Origin: Straminergon stramineum
Lineage: Eukaryota; Streptophyta; Bryopsida; Hypnales; Calliergonaceae
DNA: 64,000 nucleotides
Direction of reading: 5' to 3'
Assembly (NCBI GenBank): GCA_963920665.1
Contig: OY987267.1
Span: forward strand, 4,402,001-4,466,000
The notes under the pieces are model-generated. The model was not told the DNA's origin, did no database searches, and saw only the letters and a list, made by a program, of their open reading frames with translations. Below are positions 59,246-64,000 of this stretch, one piece after another. A program made the position numbers and the translations under genes. How positions within the stretch are numbered: the stretch's first letter is position 1; every line of letters starts with the position of its first letter.

Positions 59246-62200
59246 TTACACTTGCCGCCTGAAGCTTCGACCTTGAGCAGTTTTCTTCTGCTTCTCAACT
59301 TCCAACTTCGCTTTTTCCAGTGCCTGGAGAGAACATCAACAGAGTTGGAATAGTAATCTACCATTGATTTACGCAAAGAAGAGAAGAGCCACTGGAGGAA
59401 GTTGTCTCCCCCAAAGGGCAAGTTGTCCCGAAGTTTTACCCATTTCATGAAGCTAAAGTCAAAAGAGGCCTACTTTGTGAGTCCTAAATTTCCCAAGAGG
59501 TGAAAATTTGAACTGCAGAACGCAAATGGGAAAATCATCAGCCAATAAATGACGATACCTGAATAAGTGTGTCCACCCGTCTCCTCATTCGAGTGTGCAT
59601 GAACGCTTTCGAACACTACACATGAAGCAAAAATTATAATTGAGCTTCGAAAGTATCCTCAGAGATGAGGAAAAACACTGGAAAGTAGAATCTTGGGCAT
59701 GATTTCTAAGAACCTAGGCCTAAGCTGCCGTACTTCACAGAAACAGTTTCCAACCATAACAATCATGATGAACTCACTGAACTGACATATTTAAGAATAC
59801 GTTTACATCGTTTTGTAGAAATCATTTCCAGTTCAATCAACCCCTGCAGAAGCTCTAATAAGACACATACCTTGATATGATAACTGACGTATGCATAGAA
59901 GGTTGACAGATTCCATACAATTCTATCCAGCTTCTCACCCTCAACGTGGCGCGGAAATATCACTGCAAGAAAGCAGAAAAACGGTTTGAATAAATAAGAG
60001 AAATACCCTAGCAGAAAGAGATACCCGTTACAAATTGAAGGTATTACAGAATCTGCGGTCCACAACGGATTGCCAAGCAATGTCATAAGGTTGTACCAAA
60101 AGAGACAAATCCAGAATTCGCATCCAATGCATGTGCAGGAGCTCCTTTTAGCTCAAGGGGTGGCGTGGGTGCCCATAAACAAGGCGGCGCTGTACTCAGT
60201 CCTGCTGAACGTCTAGCCTCCATAAACTCCTGCCACCACCACCCTGTGCACATGTAAGATGACTGGATCGTAGCCCTAGAGTTTCCTGCTCCAGAGCACA
60301 CTGCCACCTTTATAAACAACACATTTTCCATGGATAATTATTACAACCACACAGGAATATATTGCTAATCAAGAATCTGACAGTCACCTGCAAGAATGAC
60401 GTGGCAAGGACCACGTCATTAGCGTCCTTATATCGCATGGGAAACACAACCGTCACCTTCTCAGGCTGCAAAAGCGCAACACAAAATTGTTACTTCTTCA
60501 ATACAAGGTGTGAAGAGTTTCTAATTCAGCGTTCCACGTGCTCGCTCTGTGCCTTGCATAAAAATTCAACTGGGTCAGAGGAAACAACATATGCAACCAT
60601 TACATCCTTACCTGTGGAATCAAAAAGTAGGACTGTCTCGGCCGGTGCATTAAAGCAACCAGATTATCAGCATCTGGAGCTACCGATCTAGTGCCTAAAT
60701 GCTTGAGGATAATACGAAGTGGCGCCCCGAGCACAACAGTCCGCAGAGAAGCTATCTTGGTCATCTGCTGCGTTCTTTCCGCTGCCACATGCCCAAGAAG
60801 TTGAAAACGTGAGAACGGTGAATAATTACCACTCGTCCTTAGACCATCGTGATGGGCTTCGATCAAAAGGTGACGACGGAATCAGATTAGACCTGAACTT
60901 AATCAAGTTGTGAGATGGCATCGTTAATGAACTGTCTACTGCCAGTTTCTATAGAAATTGTTTATTGAGTTAGGGTAGTCGATGTCATACGTATCATACT
61001 ACAAGCTGTATGATTTAAGTTTCATTCACAAATTCACCAACTCTTATAATAATATATTAAAGATCAGGCGTATGCACCTTCAGATGCTGCCAGTTTCGTA
61101 AGATCTACTTGAATAGTGAGGTGGAACCCGGATTCTGGAGGCTCAATCACTTCGGCAAGAGCTCCATATGCGGCTTTCACGGCCTCCAAAGCACCAAAAG
61201 GGAGGCCTCCATAGAAAACGGTTTCAGGTGGAGGTGGAGGTACTGCAATTGAGAGGAGTACGTGCTGAGGATCCTTCGCTGAGGCCTGCATGCAAGTAGC
61301 CTCCAACATCTTTACAAGAAATAATCATAATAACCTAAACAGTTCGAAAGACACAAGTACACGTGACTTCAAATCAAGGTCCGACTCGCTACGAACAAGT
61401 GAAAACAAGGTGTACAACAAGAATCAGTGTAGCAAAGAAGCTTCATGCCTCTAAACAACCTGCTCAACACAATGAATTTCTGTCTGAGATGAAGTAAATT
61501 TCTGTAGCTCTAAATTGCTACTCACTACATATTTGCAATTTAGGTATTCAAATCCAAAGACTATCAGGTTCCCCACCTGAACATGAAATCGAATATCGTC
61601 AAATTCTACAAGATGGAAGTCGATCTCTGCCGGTTTCTCCATACTACAAGAACACAAAAACATGATGTTAGTGACATTTTGTGATACACGTTTATCATCC
61701 AAAGCTCACTAAGTAAGATATACTTCAGATGGCCAAAACCTACAAAAAAACCCGTCAAAAACTTCAGTACGATTCTCGAATTGCTCTAATCTTCAGCTCA
61801 AAAGCCTAGCAAAATATTCCAAACGCTTTGCCCTCCTCACTTTCTGAGGCTAATCGATTGGCAAAAGATCATACGAGTTTTGGTAATCTTGATTTTCTAT
61901 TCCATGAAGCTCACAAGCAACTTCTTCAGATTGCCAAAACCTTCACAGTGGTCCAAATGTCGAATAGCTCTAACAACCTGCTCAAATGTCCGGCAAAATC
62001 TTATACAAGTGCTTCAGTCCACTAATCGATCAGCCAAAGATCATAGAAATTCTGGTAATCTACATTCTGAAAGCTCGGACACGATCCACGGATCCAACAC
62101 TCACAAGAGAGGTAGCCGTGTGACGCTGTCCTGGGATTAAAACAGAAAACCTAAAGCCGATCCCTCTCAGATCGAATTCCTCGTGCCCAGCCCTAAGCAA

Positions 62201-62310
62201 GCAATCGGGAAAAAGAAGGAAACGATCATCAGGAGAAATGAGACTCACGTGCGAAGACGATTCTGAAAGATTTGTTGCAGGACCCGAGAGGGCCCTTCCA
62301 GAAGAATCAT
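59246..62310 (-). CDS. ARPC2: ARP2/3 complex subunit 2 (p34/ARPC2)
   Basis: Nine exons in transcript order: 62310-62249, 61643-61577, 61285-61078, 60781-60612, 60465-60388, 60229-60097, 59962-59871, 59615-59559, 59323-59246. They are all in phase and give 314 residues, close to the ~318 of plant ARPC2. The subunit, with ARPC4, forms the structural core of the complex that nucleates branched actin. Seen: MILLEGPSRVLQQIF, FDDIRFHVQ, the first alpha/beta repeat with VFYGGLPFGALEAVKAAY, VVLGAPLRIILKHLGTR and LVALMHRPRQSYFLIPQ at the domain hinge, KVTVVFPMRYKDANDVVLAT, SFVIFPRHVEGEKLDRIVWN, STFYAYVSYHIKCSKAFMHT, and the C-terminal basic helix RMRRRVDTLIQALEKAKLEV. The start ATG opens the conserved MILL sequence. 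One exon has a Pro run (AVPPPPPETV). No frameshift or missing block. Confidence 0.95.
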
Positions 62311-62906
62311 GTTCTCTCTTCTCTTGACCGAAATACTCCGTTCAGGTCCTCACTCCGAATCCCCAGACCACGCAAAGCTCACCGTAGATCCGCTTTTCCG
62401 TAAGTATCAGGATTAGAGAAAAAAATAGAAATTCTCCGATGAGCAAATCTGAAGCAAAAATGGGTTTTCCGCTCGCTGCAACGCATTCTGGCGGTGTGTA
62501 TCCCCACTTCGGCTTCGCTGCCACTGTGGAGCTCCGCACTATTGACCCCTATTTCCGTGCTTCCCGCTTTGAAGGAGCCCATTCCCGTGCGGTCCCTTGC
62601 CCGTCAGTTGAAAAGTCACTAAAGGTAAGCAGACCCAGTATGGACTGACTGCAGCCGAATTCGGAGCTCTACTTTTGGATATAAGTAGGAGGTGCTAATT
62701 CTGCCCATGCTCTAAGAAGTGTTCCTACAAGTGTACTTTGAATTGTCACTGTAGGAACGAAAAATGGCCCATTGATGAATTGGTGTCAATTGGGGATTCT
62801 CATTGCAAAGTTTTAGGTCTCATTGGGGATTATTTTGATTAGGAAGTTGACAAAATTTTAGTGTACTTAATGTGGAGTTATGAGTGGTGGGAGACTTTAT
62901 GTCATC
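62311..62906 (+). promoter_or_regulatory. ARPC2 promoter; possible divergent first exon
   Basis: GC-richer DNA upstream of ARPC2. On the plus strand an open stretch from ATG 62439 (or the internal ATG at 62460) reads MGFPLAATHSGGVYPHFGF and meets a good donor (CTAAAG/gtaagc) near 62622, as a divergent first exon might. No continuation is seen before the transposons at 62.9 kb, so no gene is called. Confidence 0.35.
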
Positions 62907-63752
62907 CACTACAAGAGAAAGGGGTGTTTTAACCCCTAAATGCCCAAGGCGTGTTTGGAGCTCCTTGAAATTTGCTCTAAATTGAACAAAAAGTCAACAT
63001 TTTCATAAGTTGTACCAATTTCTTTTGAATTGTATCTATACAAATTCAAACTAGACATGTTAGAGATCACATAGGAAAAGAAAACATAACAATATTACTT
63101 ATAGATTGAAAGATTATAATGTTTGATCATGAGGGTGTAAAAACTGTGAAAATTTTTTCAATTCACTTTTTGCATGTCAACTCTAAAAAGTTGGTCACTA
63201 AAAAAATATGAGGTTATAGGGCCTAGCATGCACAACCCCAATCAATTTACGACTTTTCAAAATCTATTCTACAATTTTTTTAAATGAATTTTGAATGTGA
63301 TTTTGCCTCCAAGATCTAGTGTATTTGAGGCTCATTTCCAAGAGCCCTCAACACTACGGGAAGTCAAGATTGCAAAGGGCATCCTTGCACTAAATCATCA
63401 ATAGAAAAATCATAATCCTTTATTTTTCGGATCAACTTTTTGATCCTAAAACTAGACTTCAAAAAGAATTTTCTAAAAATATAAACTAATAATAATAGTA
63501 ATTTGGTTGGGTTTTACTTAACTTCAAAGTTTTCGAGACACCAAAATCTGGTTCCTTGGGCATTTAGGGATTAAGTATAGTCCTTGCAGTATAGTCATTT
63601 AAGTAATGACCTATAAAGAGTCTTTTAAGTAAAATTTTACTGAAAATACAAGGATTTTTAGTAAAATTTTACTTAGAAGACTCCTTATAGGTCATTACTT
63701 AAATGACTATACTACTAGGACTATACTTAAAACACCCCTTTCTCTTGTAGTG
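62907..63752. mobile_element. CACTA-type palindromic MITE (204 bp) split by a nested element
   Basis: The ends are CACTACAAGAGAAAGGGG and CCCCTTTCTCTTGTAGTG, the classic En/Spm terminus, with ATC duplicated at 62904-62906 and 63753-63755. Without the insert (62933-63574) the element is a near-perfect palindrome of two ~100-bp arms, e.g. AGTCATTTAAGTAATGACCT facing AGGTCATTACTTAAATGACT. The left arm is broken after GGGGTGTTTTAA. Confidence 0.93.
62933..63570. mobile_element. 638-bp TTAA-flanked element nested in the CACTA MITE
   Basis: The left end is CCCCTAAATGCCCAAGG. The right end read inward is TCCCTAAATGCCCAAGG (16 of 17). TTAA flanks at 62929-62932 and 63571-63574. The other arm of the palindrome preserves the uninterrupted GGGGTGTTTTAAGTATAG, proving one TTAA before and two after insertion. 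AT-rich, no open frame of interest. Confidence 0.93.
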
Positions 63753-63755
63753 ATC

Positions 63756-64000
63756 CTAGGCAATTACGTGCACCATGTTGTTGTAGTTTAAGGTTAGCAC
63801 ACCTTCATTTGGGGACTCCATTTGCACCATTAAAGGACAAGTGTTTGACATTTTATGGCTACACATATGGACTCAAATAGCACCCTAGTATGGTGATATT
63901 TAGAAAAATAATATCTAATTCAATTTAACCCTAAATTTTTTTTTAATCAAATTGTGATGGATGTGTCTCCCTCTCTTCTTTCTCTAAAAATTGTAAGAAA
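63756..64000. other. Intergenic DNA at the window edge
   Basis: AT-rich; no gene recognised. Confidence 0.5.

Noticed and set aside
1..64000. CRISPR arrays, operons, riboswitches, prophage or bacterial mobile islands
   Set aside because: Spliced genes and plant transposons show this is nuclear eukaryotic DNA; no regularly spaced repeat array was seen.

Overview
This is nuclear DNA of a land plant. Genes have GT-AG introns, mostly about 75-500 bp. One gene is the plant-type PDI fused to ERGIC/ERV41-46 domains, one is a plant-style bZIP factor, and one is an ARP2/3 subunit. Genes are moderately GC-rich and compact. They sit in very AT-rich intergenic DNA packed with short non-autonomous transposons. 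Short introns and dense small transposons would fit a bryophyte or another small-intron lineage better than a conifer or fern, but the species cannot be fixed from this window.

Layout. 1-4.7 kb: 3' part of a PDI-C (PDIL5-4-like) gene (+). 5.2-6.8 kb: a decayed Tc1/mariner transposon with 30-bp terminal repeats and a recognisable transposase C-terminus. 7-14 kb: AT-rich DNA, one ~920-bp TTAA-flanked element and one truncated LINE. 14.7-15.6 kb: a GC-rich three-exon gene of unknown function, bracketed by copies of a ~240-bp repeat. 16-33 kb: almost entirely transposon-derived. 33.7-37.6 kb: a six-exon bZIP factor (-). 39.4-44.6 kb: a TRM10 tRNA m1G9 methyltransferase (+), head-to-head with the bZIP gene. 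45-53.5 kb: more transposons, a SINE and a long-TIR element. 53.8-56.7 kb: a SUMO-like (Rad60/NIP45-type) protein (+). 57.6-58.1 kb: a small coiled-coil protein (-). 59.2-62.3 kb: ARPC2 (-). 62.9-63.8 kb: a CACTA palindrome carrying a nested TTAA element.

The six genes are unrelated housekeeping or regulatory genes and do not form a pathway: ER-Golgi cargo/redox, tRNA modification, SUMO-linked genome maintenance, actin nucleation and transcription.

The strongest unexplained signal is a set of at least nine non-autonomous elements whose ends read CCCCTAARTG...CAYTTAGGGG and which, where intact, always sit inside TTAA. Two cases preserve the empty target site within this window: one in the opposite arm of a CACTA palindrome, one in the partner terminal repeat of a host element. 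Both show TTAA duplicated on insertion. That behaviour is known from the piggyBac and Kolobok superfamilies and is not expected to be common in land plants. A second theme is tandem duplication of 190-290-bp segments at gene ends: the bZIP terminal exon, the bZIP leader and the TRM10 3' flank.
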